This document shows positions 50,437 to 59,558 of a stretch of 64,000 nucleotides of DNA, in pieces (the first letter of the stretch is position 1; every line of letters starts with the position of its first letter). The translations under genes and the position numbers were made by a program. The DNA is taken from positions 5,642,001-5,706,000 of the forward strand of contig OZ257137.1 of the NCBI GenBank assembly GCA_965279115.1. The letters are read 5' to 3'. Below the pieces are notes generated by a model, which ran no database searches, had not been told where the DNA came from, and saw only the letters and a program-made list of their open reading frames with translations. This DNA is from JAEUOS01 sp965279115 (GTDB lineage: Bacteria > Pseudomonadota > Gammaproteobacteria > Burkholderiales > JAEUOS01).

Positions 50437-51090
50437 ATGCCCAACATCGTTTACCGCGCGGATTGCCGCGACTGCCCGCGCCTGGCCACTTTCCTGGATG
50501 AGGTCAAGGCGCGCAACCCGGGTTATTTCTGCAAGCCGGTGCCACCGTTTGGCAGCGCCGACGCGCCGCTGGTGATCGTGGGGCTGGCGCCGGGCATGCA
50601 CGGCGCCAACCGCACAGGCAGGCCTTTCACCGGCGACCATGCCGGCTACCTGCTCTACGACACGTTGAAGAAATTCAGGTTTGCCAAGGGGCGGTTTTCA
50701 CCCGATGGCGATGACGACCTGACGCTCACCGGTGTGCGCATCAGCAACGCGGTGAAATGCCTGCCGCCGGACAACAAGCCGGAGACCGACGAAATCAGGC
50801 GCTGCAACCATTTTCTGGCGGCGGACCTGAAACAGCCCGGCCTGCGCGTGATGGTGGCGCTGGGCCTGATCGCGCACGGGGCCCTGCTTACCGCGATGGG
50901 CCTGAAAAAATCGCATTGCAAGTTCGCGCATGGCGCGGAACATCAATTGCCGGGCGGCATCACGCTGATCGACAGCTACCACTGCAGCCGCTACAACACC
51001 AATACCGGGCGGCTGACGCCCGTGATGTTCGAGGCGGTGTTCGCACGTGCACGCGCGTTGGTTGACGGCCGCTCGCTCGTGGACGCATGA
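50437..51090 (+). CDS. uracil-DNA glycosylase family protein (family 5-like)
   Basis: A 217-residue glycosylase of the family 4/5 type. Motif 1 is LVIVGLAPGMHGANRTGRPFTGD, which has no polar Asp/Asn activator at the family-1 position, as in family 5 (UdgB). Motif 3 is DSYHCSRYNTNTGRL. Cysteines near the N-terminus (CRDC) and downstream (VKCLPPDN, RRCNHFL) could hold the 4Fe-4S cluster of this group. It removes deaminated bases. It overlaps the uvrC start by 4 bp, pairing base and nucleotide excision repair. Confidence 0.88.
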   Translation: MPNIVYRADCRDCPRLATFLDEVKARNPGYFCKPVPPFGSADAPLVIVGLAPGMHGANRTGRPFTGDHAGYLLYDTLKKFRFAKGRFSPDGDDDLTLTGVRISNAVKCLPPDNKPETDEIRRCNHFLAADLKQPGLRVMVALGLIAHGALLTAMGLKKSHCKFAHGAEHQLPGGITLIDSYHCSRYNTNTGRLTPVMFEAVFARARALVDGRSLVDA

Positions 51091-52961
51091 TCAACGAGGA
51101 AGGCACGGTGCCTGCGGAGCAAGCTTCGGCCGCGCAGGCGGCCGGATTCGACGTTGCCGAATTCCTGAAAAACTGCCCCGGCCTGCCTGGCGTGTACCGG
51201 CATATCGATGCCGAGGGCAAGGTCCTGTATGTGGGCAAGGCGCGCGATTTGAAAAAGCGCGTGTCGTCCTACTTTCACAAGACCCACGACAGCCCGCGCA
51301 TCGCCCACATGGTGGAAAAGATCGCCCGGGTCGAGGTGACGGTGACGCGCTCCGAAGGCGAGGCGTTGTTGCTGGAGAACAACCTCATCAAGGAACTGGC
51401 GCCGCGCTACAACATCCTGTTCCGCGACGACAAGAGCTACCCCTACCTGATGATCACCGGGCATGCCTTCCCGCAGATCCGCTTCTATCGCGGCAACCTG
51501 GACAAGCGCCACCAGTACTTCGGGCCCTTTCCAAACGCCTGGGCGGTGCGCGAGTCGATACAGATCCTGCAAAAGGTGTTTCGCCTGCGCACCTGCGACG
51601 ACACGGTGTACGCCAACCGCTCGCGGCCGTGCCTGTTGCACCAGATCGAGCGCTGCAGCGCCCCCTGCGTGCAGAAAGTGGGCGCGGAGGACTACGGCCG
51701 CGACGTGCGCGACGCGGCGCGCTTCCTGTCAGGCCGCTCGCAGGAGGTGCTGGACGAACTGCAGGACGAGATGCTGAAAAAGTCCGAGGCGCTCGCCTTC
51801 GAGGAGGCGGCAGCGATCCGCGACCGCATCGGCGCCTTGTCGCGGGTGTTGCAGGCGCAAGGGGCCGAGGCCGCCAACGAGACCGATGTCGACATCATCG
51901 CCGCCGCGGTGCGTGGCGGGCTGGCCTGCGTGAGCCTGGCGATGGTGCGCGGCGGGCGGCACCTGGGCGACAAGCAGTTCTTTCCCCAGCATGTGGACGA
52001 GGCCACGGCGGGTGACGTGCTGGCGGCCTTCATGGTGCAGCATTATCCGGGGCGCTTCACGCCGCCTTCGATCATCATCAACCAGGACCTGGAAGACGTG
52101 GAGGAACTGGCGGCCGCGCTTTCCGGCGACGCCGGTCGGCGAGTGAACGTGATCCGCTTTCCGCAGGAGCAGCGGCGCCTGTGGCTGACCATGGCGGAGA
52201 AGAATGCCGAGATCGCACTGGAACGGGTGCTCTCCGAGCGCGGCACCGCGCATGCACGCACCCGGCTATTGGCAGAGATTCTCGGCATGGACGAGCCGGC
52301 CGAGGGGTTCGAACTCCTGCGCATCGAGTGTTTCGACATCAGCCACACCATGGGTGAGGCGACCCAGGCTTCCTGTGTGGTGTACCACCACCACAAGATG
52401 CAAAGCGGCGACTACCGGCGTTTCAACATCACCGGCATTACCCCCGGCGACGACTACGCCGCCATGCGCCAGGTGCTGACACGACGCTACGAGAAGGTGG
52501 CGGCGGGCGACGGCATCAAGCCCGACCTGATCTTGATCGATGGCGGCAAAGGGCAAGTGGAAATCGCCCGCCAGGTGCTGGCCGAGGTGGGCCTGACCGA
52601 GCCGTTGCTGGTGGGCGTGGCCAAGGGTGAGGAACGCAAGCCCGGCCTGGAGACCCTGGTGTTTATCGACGGCCGGCCGAGCGTGAACCTGGCCTCCGAC
52701 AGTCCGGCCCTGCACCTGGTGCAGACCGTGCGCGACGAGGCGCACCGCTTTGCCATTACCGGCCAGCGCGCCAAGCGCGACAAGGCGCGCATCACCTCCA
52801 GCCTGGAAGACATCGAAGGTGTGGGGCCGAAGCGGCGCCAGCGCCTGCTGGCGCGCTTCGGCGGGCTGCAGGGGGTGAAGCGCGCCAGCGTGGACGACCT
52901 GGTGACGGTGGACGGCATCAGCCGCGAACTGGCGGAGCGGATTTACGCGCAGTTGCGCTGA
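51087..52961 (+). CDS. uvrC: excinuclease ABC subunit C
   Basis: A 624-residue UvrC that makes both incisions in nucleotide excision repair. The N-terminal GIY-YIG nuclease has LPGVYRHIDAEGKVLYVGKA; the UvrB-binding stretch is in the middle (residues about 205-240). The RNase H-like C-terminal nuclease has ECFDISHTMGEATQAS and LILIDGGKGQV, and two helix-hairpin-helix motifs close the protein (IEGVGPKRRQRLLARFGG). It has its own N-terminal extension of about 30 residues. Its TGA is immediately followed by the opposite-strand stop of the VWA gene (TGATCA at 52959-52964). Confidence 0.98.
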   Translation: MINEEGTVPAEQASAAQAAGFDVAEFLKNCPGLPGVYRHIDAEGKVLYVGKARDLKKRVSSYFHKTHDSPRIAHMVEKIARVEVTVTRSEGEALLLENNLIKELAPRYNILFRDDKSYPYLMITGHAFPQIRFYRGNLDKRHQYFGPFPNAWAVRESIQILQKVFRLRTCDDTVYANRSRPCLLHQIERCSAPCVQKVGAEDYGRDVRDAARFLSGRSQEVLDELQDEMLKKSEALAFEEAAAIRDRIGALSRVLQAQGAEAANETDVDIIAAAVRGGLACVSLAMVRGGRHLGDKQFFPQHVDEATAGDVLAAFMVQHYPGRFTPPSIIINQDLEDVEELAAALSGDAGRRVNVIRFPQEQRRLWLTMAEKNAEIALERVLSERGTAHARTRLLAEILGMDEPAEGFELLRIECFDISHTMGEATQASCVVYHHHKMQSGDYRRFNITGITPGDDYAAMRQVLTRRYEKVAAGDGIKPDLILIDGGKGQVEIARQVLAEVGLTEPLLVGVAKGEERKPGLETLVFIDGRPSVNLASDSPALHLVQTVRDEAHRFAITGQRAKRDKARITSSLEDIEGVGPKRRQRLLARFGGLQGVKRASVDDLVTVDGISRELAERIYAQLR

Positions 52962-54299
52962 TCAGACGGCGCCAGGCCCCCTCGACTTCCCCTGTAGCAA
53001 GCGCCGCCGCAGGTAGATGAGCTTGGCGGCCTCGTCATGCATGTCTGCCTCCTCGAACGACTCGGTGATGCGGCGGAACATGTTGGACGAGGTGTAGATC
53101 ACCTCCTTGGAAAAGGTTTCCAGATCGCGGCGCGCGGCCAGTTTTTCGATGGAATGGATCACGCCTGCGACCCAGGGGTTGCCGGTAAAGCGTGCCTTGG
53201 CCTGGGCCAGCATGCCGTCCACCGCGTCCCAGTTGCCGGTGGCGGCGACCGCGCGTGCGGCCACCAGCAAGCTCCCGGCCTCCAGTTCGTCGAGCCGGCG
53301 CACGACCAGCGCATCTTCGCCGAGGGCGCCAAACGCCGGCTGCGGCAGCGCCGGCAGGCTGAGCCGGGCTGGCGGCAACGGCACCGGCAGGCCGGCCAGG
53401 CTTGTGCCGGAAGCGGTGACCTCCAGCAGGTGCAGCGTCTTGCCTTCTTGCGGCAGCAGACCCTTGGGGAGCGTGAGGCGCAGCACCATCCAGGCCTCGG
53501 CGCCGTAGGGCAGGTCCGGCAGGCGCCAGCCGTCTTCCGCATTGCCGGGGTAGGGGTTGAGCGCTTCCACGCTGACACCTTGCGGCACGTTGGCGCGCAG
53601 CGTGACGTCGCATGCGCAGAGGTTTTGCAGGAGCGAGAGTTCCTGCTCGAAGGGCTCCATCAGGTCGGCCGCGGTGTCCCCGTAGTAGTGGTTGCCGCGT
53701 CCGGTCTGGCCCATCGCCACCATGAGATCCTCGTTGAACTCGTTGCCCAGGCCGTACGTGGAAGTGCTGATGCCTTGCGCCGCGGCCTCGGCGCACTGCA
53801 GGGTGATGTCCGGCGTGCCGGTAAGGCCATGGTTGGCCTGGCCGTCGGAGAGCAGGATCACGCGCTTGAGCGCCAGGGCGCTGCTGTCGGGCAGCTTGGC
53901 CAGGGCATCGGCACCCGCGCGCCAGCCGCCATGCAGGTCGGTCCTGCCGGCCGAACGTATGTCTTCAATGGCGGCCATCAGGGCGCGGCCGTCGCCACGC
54001 GGTTGGGCTGCGTGCAGCACGCGCACATGGTGGTTGAAGGACACCAGGGCTACCTGGTCGTCGCCACGCAGGTGGCTGGCCACATAGGCCGCGCAACGGC
54101 GGGCCTCCATCATCGGCGCGCCGGCCATCGAGCCTGAGCGGTCCAGCACCAGGGCCAAGGCGTAGGGCGGTCTGGGCTCGGCCGCGTCGGGAGGCGTGGC
54201 CGGTGCCTGGATGCGCACCAGCACCTCCACCTTGTTGTCGAACCCGGCCAGGAGGGCCGGGCGGCGCGGGGTGGCGATGACGGAAAGCGGGCTTGTCAT
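52962..54299 (-). CDS. VWA domain-containing protein
   Basis: A 445-residue protein with a von Willebrand A domain at about residues 45-210. The MIDAS metal site is LVLDRSGSMAGAP (DxSxS), with further ligands in SAGRTDLHGGWRAG and VILLSDGQANHG. The C-terminal half is unassigned and mostly beta followed by helices. There is no signal peptide or membrane segment, so it is cytoplasmic. Such proteins often form metal-dependent scaffolds with MoxR-type ATPases, and the only MoxR gene in the window is 51 kb away. Function unknown. It is convergent with uvrC with no intervening base. Confidence 0.88.
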   Translation of the reverse strand: MTSPLSVIATPRRPALLAGFDNKVEVLVRIQAPATPPDAAEPRPPYALALVLDRSGSMAGAPMMEARRCAAYVASHLRGDDQVALVSFNHHVRVLHAAQPRGDGRALMAAIEDIRSAGRTDLHGGWRAGADALAKLPDSSALALKRVILLSDGQANHGLTGTPDITLQCAEAAAQGISTSTYGLGNEFNEDLMVAMGQTGRGNHYYGDTAADLMEPFEQELSLLQNLCACDVTLRANVPQGVSVEALNPYPGNAEDGWRLPDLPYGAEAWMVLRLTLPKGLLPQEGKTLHLLEVTASGTSLAGLPVPLPPARLSLPALPQPAFGALGEDALVVRRLDELEAGSLLVAARAVAATGNWDAVDGMLAQAKARFTGNPWVAGVIHSIEKLAARRDLETFSKEVIYTSSNMFRRITESFEEADMHDEAAKLIYLRRRLLQGKSRGPGAV

Positions 54300-54530
54300 G
54301 GGGATGCTCCTTCACGGATAAGGGACGCCGCGCGGCGGATGGCCGTTTTGGCGGGGGCGGATTCTAGGCGCGCTTTTGTCGAAAAGCGAGAGGGGGGCGG
54401 CGCCGGAGGCGGAATGCTCCTCAAAAGTGATTAGAAACAGGATGTTGCGGCGGGCTTCTGGCCGGCCCTTGTGGCTCACCCCGCGAGCCCGTACCATGGG
54501 ACACTGCGTCAAATACCCGGATTCCGCCAA

Positions 54531-55505
54531 GTGAACCAGACCGAACGCCTCTACAAGATCGAGCAGATGCTCAGCGAAAGCCAGGTGGTGCCGATCGCCA
54601 CCATGCTGGAGCGGCTGGAAGTCTCGCGCGCCACCTTCAAGCGCGACCTGGACTACCTGCGCGACCGCCTCAATTCACCCATCGTGTGGGACCGGGAGCA
54701 GGGCGGCTACCGGTTCGAATCGCGCGCCACCACCGGCCCCAAGCACGAGCTGCCCGGCCTGTGGTTCAACAGCAGCGAGGCCTATGCGCTGTTGGCCATG
54801 CAGCAACTGGTGAAGGAGATCGAGCCCGGCCTGATGGCCAGCCAGGTGGAACCGCTCAAGACGCGACTGCGGGCGCTCCTGGGCAGTGCCGAGCACGACA
54901 TCGACGAGGTGGAAAAGCGCATCAAGGTAGAACAGGTGGGCACGCGCCGGTCGAATGCCGAGCACTTTGCCCGCATTGCCAAGGCCGTGCTCTCGCGCCG
55001 GCAGGTGGCCATTGCCTACTACTCCCGCGGCAGCGGGGAAGAGACCGAACGCAACCTTTCCCCCCAGCGGCTGGTGAACTACCGCGGCAACTGGTACGTG
55101 GACGCCTGGTGCCACCTGCGCCACGACCTGCGCAGCTTTTCAGTCGACGCGATCCGCCGTGCGGATGTGCTTACAGACAAGGCCAAGGCGGTGGCCGAAA
55201 AGGACCTGAAGGAATACTTCGAGACCAGCTACGGCATTTTTCGCGGCAAGGCCAACAAGGTGGCCAGGCTGCGCTTCACCCCCGAGCGCGCGCGCTGGGT
55301 GGCCGGCGAGGTGTGGCACCCGCAGCAAAAGGGCGCATTCGAGAAGGACGGCAGCTACCTGCTGGAAGTGCCGTATCACGACGACCGCGAACTGGTGATG
55401 GACGTGTTGCGGCATGGGGCGGATGTGGAGGTGGTGGGGCCGAAGGAGTTGAGGGATGCGACAGCCAGGGCTTTGCGGACAGCGCTCGCCAAGTATGGCG
55501 AATAG
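54531..55505 (+). CDS. WYL-domain HTH transcriptional regulator
   Basis: A 324-residue regulator. The N-terminal winged HTH is TERLYKIEQMLSESQVVPIATMLERLEVSRATFKRDLDYL. A WYL sensor domain follows, including RNLSPQRLVNYRGNWYVDAW and LRSFSVDAIR. A C-terminal WCX extension contains RARWVAGEVWHPQQKG. WYL domains bind nucleic acid or nucleotide ligands, and several regulate defence or DNA-damage genes. The start is the GTG at 54531; the open frame extends 20 residues further but without family similarity. The neighbour across the 231-bp gap is the divergent VWA gene. Confidence 0.9.
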   Translation: MNQTERLYKIEQMLSESQVVPIATMLERLEVSRATFKRDLDYLRDRLNSPIVWDREQGGYRFESRATTGPKHELPGLWFNSSEAYALLAMQQLVKEIEPGLMASQVEPLKTRLRALLGSAEHDIDEVEKRIKVEQVGTRRSNAEHFARIAKAVLSRRQVAIAYYSRGSGEETERNLSPQRLVNYRGNWYVDAWCHLRHDLRSFSVDAIRRADVLTDKAKAVAEKDLKEYFETSYGIFRGKANKVARLRFTPERARWVAGEVWHPQQKGAFEKDGSYLLEVPYHDDRELVMDVLRHGADVEVVGPKELRDATARALRTALAKYGE

Positions 55506-55538
55506 TTGGCCGGCGACCGTTCAACCAATTCGAATGCG

Positions 55539-55561
55539 GCAGGCTCGCAGAATGAGCCTGC
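55539..55561. repeat. palindrome between the WYL and DUF1810 genes
   Basis: Perfect 8-bp arms GCAGGCTC / GAGCCTGC around the loop GCAGAAT, in the gap between two convergent stop codons. It resembles the palindrome at 58660-58680 (CGGGCTC-GCCAGAT-GAGCCCG), sharing GGCTCGC, AGA and TGAGCC. It may be a terminator without a T tract or a small dispersed element. Confidence 0.5.
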
Positions 55562-55571
55562 AGGGTCAGGG

Positions 55572-56006
55572 TTACGCGGATTGTCCGATCAACTTCAGCG
55601 TAGCCGCGTCCCGCTTCCCCGCGTAGTACCGCTCCAGCACCCGCCCGAACCCCGCTTCCTCCGGCGCTGCCACCTCGAAAAGCGTCATGCAGGAACACAG
55701 CTTCAGGTCATCCGGCGAGCCGAAAATCGCGTGCGCGGACTTGCCTTCCACACCCAGCACCAGCGCCGTGCACAGCCGCAATCGCTCGCCCAACACCGGG
55801 TGGCGCCAGTAGGCCTGCGCTTCGGCCAGATCGGCCAGCCCGTAGAGTTTGGCGGTGCTGCTGCGGCCCAGCGCGCGCAGTTGCGGGAATATGAACCACA
55901 TCCAGTGGCTTTGCTTCTCACCGGCGCGGATTTCTTCGCACACGGTGGCAAACACCGGGGCCTGGGCGGTGACGAAGCGTTCGAGGTCGTGCCAATCGGT
56001 TGGCAT
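55572..56006 (-). CDS. DUF1810 family protein
   Basis: A 144-residue cytoplasmic protein with the DUF1810 signature HWMWFIFPQLRALGRSSTAKLYGL. It continues with YWRHPVLGERLRLCTALVL and the end CMTLFEVAAPE. The family is small, alpha-helical and functionally unknown; an adenylyl- or NAD-related role has been suggested for relatives, but nothing here supports it directly. It is a single gene converging with the WYL gene. The start ATG at 56006 has AAGGAG upstream. Confidence 0.9.
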   Translation of the reverse strand: MPTDWHDLERFVTAQAPVFATVCEEIRAGEKQSHWMWFIFPQLRALGRSSTAKLYGLADLAEAQAYWRHPVLGERLRLCTALVLGVEGKSAHAIFGSPDDLKLCSCMTLFEVAAPEEAGFGRVLERYYAGKRDAATLKLIGQSA

Positions 56007-56124
56007 GGCATTGGGCTCCTTTCAGTGCGGAAGGTATCACCTTGCGCGGGGCGCTGAACGGGCTCATATACGGAGAGGTCACCTTCGTCTGGGAATACAC
56101 TTCCGCAAAACCGAAGGAGCCTTC

Positions 56125-57186
56125 ATGCAACGCCGCCACTTCCTGCAAATGGCCGTCACAGGCGGCTTCACCGCCGCATCCGGCGCGGCGCCGGCGCAAG
56201 CCCGGCCGGGGCTTTTCTCCGGCGCGATCACGGATGTGGCCGGCATCAAGGTCGGCCACTTCACCGAAACCCGCCGCCCCACCGGCTGCACCGTCGTCCT
56301 CACCGAAGAGGGCGCCGTAGCCGGGGTGGATGTGCGCGGCTCGGCCCCCGGCACGCGTGAAACCGATCTTCTTGCCCCCACCAACCTGGTGGAAAAAGTG
56401 CATGCCATCCTGCTCGCGGGCGGCAGCGCCTTCGGTCTGGACGCGGCCACCGGGGTGGTCCGCTATCTGGAAGAGCGCAAGATCGGCCATAACGTAGGCG
56501 CCGCGGGCGTGGTGCCGATCGTGCCGGCAGCGATCCTTTTCGATCTTAACGTCGGAAACCCGGCCATCCGCCCGGATGCGGCCGCGGGTTATCAGGCCTG
56601 CGTGGCCGCCAACCGCGAGCCGCCGGCGCACGGCAGCGTCGGTGCAGGCACCGGCGCCACGGTCGGCAAGCTGTGGGGCATGGCGCGCGCCATGAAGGGC
56701 GGCATAGGCACGGCTTCGGTCACGGCCGGCGGCTTCACCATGGGCGCGGTGGTGGCGGTCAATGCGGTGGGCGATGTACAGGACCCGGCCACCGGCAGGC
56801 TCATTGCCGGCGCGCGCAGCAGTGACGGTCGCAGCCTGCAAGGTGCGGTGCAGGGCATTCTGGCCGGGCAGGTACCGCAGGCCCTGCTGCCCGGTACTTC
56901 CACCACCATCGGTGCGATCGCCTGTGACGCCGTTCTCACCAAGGCGCAGTGCCAGAAACTCGCGCAGATCGCGCACGACGGGCTGGCCCGCACCATCAAC
57001 CCCGCCCACACCATGTGGGATGGCGACACCCTGTTTGCGCTGGCCACCGGCCGGGTGGCCACGCCGGCGAGCATGATGCTGCTCGGTGTTCTCGCCGCCG
57101 AAGCGATGGCGCGCGCGGTGGTCAACGCGGTTTTGAGCGCCAGGGGGCTGCCGGGCTTGCCGGCGGCGGGGGAACTGGCGGCTTAG
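56125..57186 (+). CDS. P1-family (DmpA-type) aminopeptidase, Tat-exported
   Basis: A 353-residue autoprocessing N-terminal nucleophile hydrolase of family P1/S58. It has a twin-arginine signal (MQRRHFLQMAVTGGFTAASG) and the family body (IKVGHFTETRRPTGCTVVLTEEG, SAFGLDAATGVVRYLEER). The processing and nucleophile segment is LLPGTSTTIGAIACDAVLTKAQ, where the chain is normally cut before a Ser or Thr. Members hydrolyse D- or beta-amino acid peptides. AAGGAG precedes the ATG at 56125. Its stop codon overlaps that of the opposite-strand YceH gene. Confidence 0.92.
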   Translation: MQRRHFLQMAVTGGFTAASGAAPAQARPGLFSGAITDVAGIKVGHFTETRRPTGCTVVLTEEGAVAGVDVRGSAPGTRETDLLAPTNLVEKVHAILLAGGSAFGLDAATGVVRYLEERKIGHNVGAAGVVPIVPAAILFDLNVGNPAIRPDAAAGYQACVAANREPPAHGSVGAGTGATVGKLWGMARAMKGGIGTASVTAGGFTMGAVVAVNAVGDVQDPATGRLIAGARSSDGRSLQGAVQGILAGQVPQALLPGTSTTIGAIACDAVLTKAQCQKLAQIAHDGLARTINPAHTMWDGDTLFALATGRVATPASMMLLGVLAAEAMARAVVNAVLSARGLPGLPAAGELAA

Positions 57187-57863
57187 GCCGGGCCCTGCGT
57201 GGCAGTTCCGGGCGCCATTCCCAACTCCCCGCACACCCGCGCCAACGTGGCCTTGAGGTCGCCGACCTCGGCTTCCAGCGTCGCTATCCGGGCGCGCAGG
57301 GCATCGATGTCGAGCGATGAACCATCCACGCTGGCGACGGACTCGGTCGGTGTTTCGATGGCGGGTGGGCCGGACAGTAGGTGCGCCCAGCGCTGCTCGC
57401 GCGCGCCGGGCAGGCGCGGCAGTTGCACCACCAGCGCGCCAGCCTCGCGCTCGGCAAGCTCCTGCAGAAAGGCCTCCACCGAGGAAATGTCGGCAAAGCG
57501 GTACAACCGCTCGCAGGCCAGGCGCAGCTCGCCGGGGGTTTGCGGGCCGCGCAGCATCAGTGCCGCCAACAGCGCCGCGGACTGTTCCGGCACATGCAGC
57601 ACGCGGTCAAGGTTGTGCTCGTAGCGGGTGGTGCGGCCGCCGGAGGATTCGATCACCAGGCTTGCTGACTTGAGGGCGTCGAGCGCATCCTGCACCTGGG
57701 CGTCGCTGGCCTCTATCACCGGCGAGCGGCTGGTCTTCTGGTTGCAGCCGGACAGCAGTGAATTCAGTGTCAGCGGATAGGTGTCGGGCACGGTGCGCTG
57801 CTTTTCAAACAGCACGCCCAGGACACGGGTTTCGATCAGGGAGAGGGCAGGTAGGGGGCGCAT
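57183..57863 (-). CDS. YceH/UPF0502 (DUF480) family protein
   Basis: A 226-residue protein with two winged-helix-like DUF480 domains. The first contains ETRVLGVLFEKQRTVPDTYPLTLNSLL and NQKTSRSPV; the second contains ALMLRGPQTPGELRLAC. A short coiled coil closes the C-terminus (ALRARIATLEAEVGDLKATL). Function unknown; the fold suggests nucleic-acid binding. Length and motif order are normal for the family. Confidence 0.92.
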   Translation of the reverse strand: MRPLPALSLIETRVLGVLFEKQRTVPDTYPLTLNSLLSGCNQKTSRSPVIEASDAQVQDALDALKSASLVIESSGGRTTRYEHNLDRVLHVPEQSAALLAALMLRGPQTPGELRLACERLYRFADISSVEAFLQELAEREAGALVVQLPRLPGAREQRWAHLLSGPPAIETPTESVASVDGSSLDIDALRARIATLEAEVGDLKATLARVCGELGMAPGTATQGPA

Positions 57864-57899
57864 GTCCGCGAGTATCGCAGGATGGCCCCGGGACGCTTC

Positions 57900-58616
57900 T
57901 CAGGTCCGCTTGGCCGTGGCCAGGCACACCCGGTCATGCTGCGCCCATTCCATGACATAGCGGCGCTGGGCATCGGTTTCCGGCGAGCGCGGGTGGCGCA
58001 CTCGCTTGGCCACCGTGGTCCAGTGGCCGGCGATCTCGGCCAGCGCAGCCTCGCCGCTTTTGCCGTGGCGCACCAGCCAGCAACCGATGATGGTGCCGGT
58101 GCGGCCGATGCCGCCCCAGCAATGCACGTAAGGCACGGCGTTCACGGCGACGAGCGCGTCGATGCGGTCGAGGATGTGGTTGGCATGTGCCACCGAGTGC
58201 GGTACGTCGACGTCGCGGATGCTCCAGCGCTCGTGTGCCACCGGGCGATCGAGGCCGCGTGACAAGGCGGGCAGGTGCAGGTGGTAGGGCTCGAGTTCGT
58301 GCGGTTCGGTAAGGTCGACGAACTGGCGTACGCCGGCGGCGGCGATCATGGCCAGCCTTGAGCGCGCGATCACGTCGGCGGCGGCGCCGGGATATTCGCC
58401 GGCCATCAGCACGCCCGGCACCACCCAGTAGCAGTTCTGGTGCGGGCGGGAATCGGCGGCCTGTTGCACGGACGAAATGGTAACCGGCGCAGGCGCGGCT
58501 TGCCCCGCCGCCGCGTCAAACAGGTCGGCAATGGCGGGCTGGCCGGACAACCGGCGGGAGTGGCGGCGCGGAAGCGGCTGGTGCGTAGGGGCGGGGTTTG
58601 CAAATACAAGGTGCAT
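57900..58616 (-). CDS. dual-specificity/tyrosine phosphatase-like protein
   Basis: A 238-residue protein with a Cys-based phosphatase core. The P-loop is VHCWGGIGRTG (HCx5R), and the preceding general-acid region lies near DVDVPHSVAHANHILDRID. The first 55 residues are an unassigned basic and Ala/Pro-rich extension with no signal peptide. A segment NCYWVVPGVLMAGEYPG, common in bacterial fused phosphatases, precedes the core. Substrate unknown: protein tyrosine, inositol or nucleotide phosphate are all possible. It is separate from neighbouring genes in function. Confidence 0.87.
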   Translation of the reverse strand: MHLVFANPAPTHQPLPRRHSRRLSGQPAIADLFDAAAGQAAPAPVTISSVQQAADSRPHQNCYWVVPGVLMAGEYPGAAADVIARSRLAMIAAAGVRQFVDLTEPHELEPYHLHLPALSRGLDRPVAHERWSIRDVDVPHSVAHANHILDRIDALVAVNAVPYVHCWGGIGRTGTIIGCWLVRHGKSGEAALAEIAGHWTTVAKRVRHPRSPETDAQRRYVMEWAQHDRVCLATAKRT

Positions 58617-58659
58617 GAAGGGTATTCCGGCAGGGTGGAGCCGCCATCATGACTGGCTT

Positions 58660-58680
58660 CGGGCTCGCCAGATGAGCCCG
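58660..58680. repeat. palindrome between the phosphatase and PEP-CTERM genes
   Basis: A 7-bp stem CGGGCTC / GAGCCCG with loop GCCAGAT. It closely resembles the palindrome at 55539-55561. It lies after the PEP-CTERM stop (minus strand) and before the phosphatase start, so it may end the first transcript. Confidence 0.45.
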
Positions 58681-58728
58681 CCAGATCAACCCGCCATTGC
58701 GCCCGCGGCGCTGTCGGCGCGGCGCGTA

Positions 58729-59358
58729 TCAGGCTTTTTCCGAAACGGTGCGGCGGCGCCGGGCGATCATGCCTAAGAGCCCCATCCCGGCGGCCATCAG
58801 GGCGCCCATGCCGGGTTCCGGAACCGGTGACACGGTGACGCCGACCTTCAGGTTATCCAGTGCCAGGTAGGTGTAGTCTGCGGTCTCGGTCTGCTTGCCC
58901 AACACCGTGAGGCGGGTGATCAGTTGGGTGCTCCCCGAGGATTCGGTCAGGATGTCTCCCACACTGGTCTTGAAGTTGCCGGCGGCGCTGGCATTGAGGT
59001 TGCTGCCATTGAAGGTGCTGCCGTCGGCGAAGGTGTAGAGAAAGAAGTACTCGCGGGTTTCGCCGCCGCGCGCGCCATAGTCAACCGAATCAAACCGGAA
59101 GGCGCCGCCATCGGTGCGGGTGACAGTCAGGGCGTTGACGGTGGTCAGGTAATTGTTGCCGTCCGGCGCCGTGACGAGGTAGCTCCCGCTGTCAAAGGTG
59201 AAACCCTGGTAGGTGGTGATCGGGGTTCCAGTCGTGCCCTGGTTGCCCAGATCATCAAAGCCAAGTGTCAGGTCGACAAGGGGAACCACCGCCTGCGCGG
59301 ACAGGGTGGCGAGGGTGAAGCCGGTGGCCAGGGCGGCCTTGAGGAGCTGCTTGAACAT
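58729..59358 (-). CDS. PEP-CTERM sorting-signal exoprotein
   Basis: A 209-residue secreted protein. The signal peptide is MFKQLLKAALATGFTLATLSAQA. A beta-rich, Gly/Thr/Asn-rich domain of about 150 residues follows, and then the C-terminal tripartite sorting signal: VPEPGMGALMAAGMGLLGMIARRRR, that is PEP motif, hydrophobic helix and basic cluster. Exosortase cleaves after the PEP motif and links the protein to the surface or exopolysaccharide. No exosortase gene lies in the window. The promoter region is the A/T-rich stretch just upstream. Confidence 0.92.
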   Translation of the reverse strand: MFKQLLKAALATGFTLATLSAQAVVPLVDLTLGFDDLGNQGTTGTPITTYQGFTFDSGSYLVTAPDGNNYLTTVNALTVTRTDGGAFRFDSVDYGARGGETREYFFLYTFADGSTFNGSNLNASAAGNFKTSVGDILTESSGSTQLITRLTVLGKQTETADYTYLALDNLKVGVTVSPVPEPGMGALMAAGMGLLGMIARRRRTVSEKA

Positions 59359-59420
59359 GGGACTTTCGATTCGGTGAGTGGGATGACGTATTCACCGGTG
59401 CAAAAGCCAGGCCATGAATA

Positions 59421-59499
59421 GGAGAAAATAATAATCTATTTAAAAACAATTAATCATGAATAATACTTAAACAATATTAGTTAAAGTAAATTATTAGAA
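59421..59499. other. A/T-rich stretch upstream of the PEP-CTERM gene
   Basis: About 80 bp almost entirely A/T, in a window whose genes are strongly GC-rich. It lies between the sirtuin 3' end and the PEP-CTERM start. It contains many TATTAT/AATAAT-like hexamers on both strands, so promoter boxes cannot be assigned uniquely. Such islands often bind H-NS-like silencers or curved-DNA proteins. Confidence 0.8.
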
Positions 59500-59558
59500 T
59501 GGGTGTGCTGCCCAAAGTCGATCGAGCGATATGCCCCGCATCGCGACTTGTCATCGCG

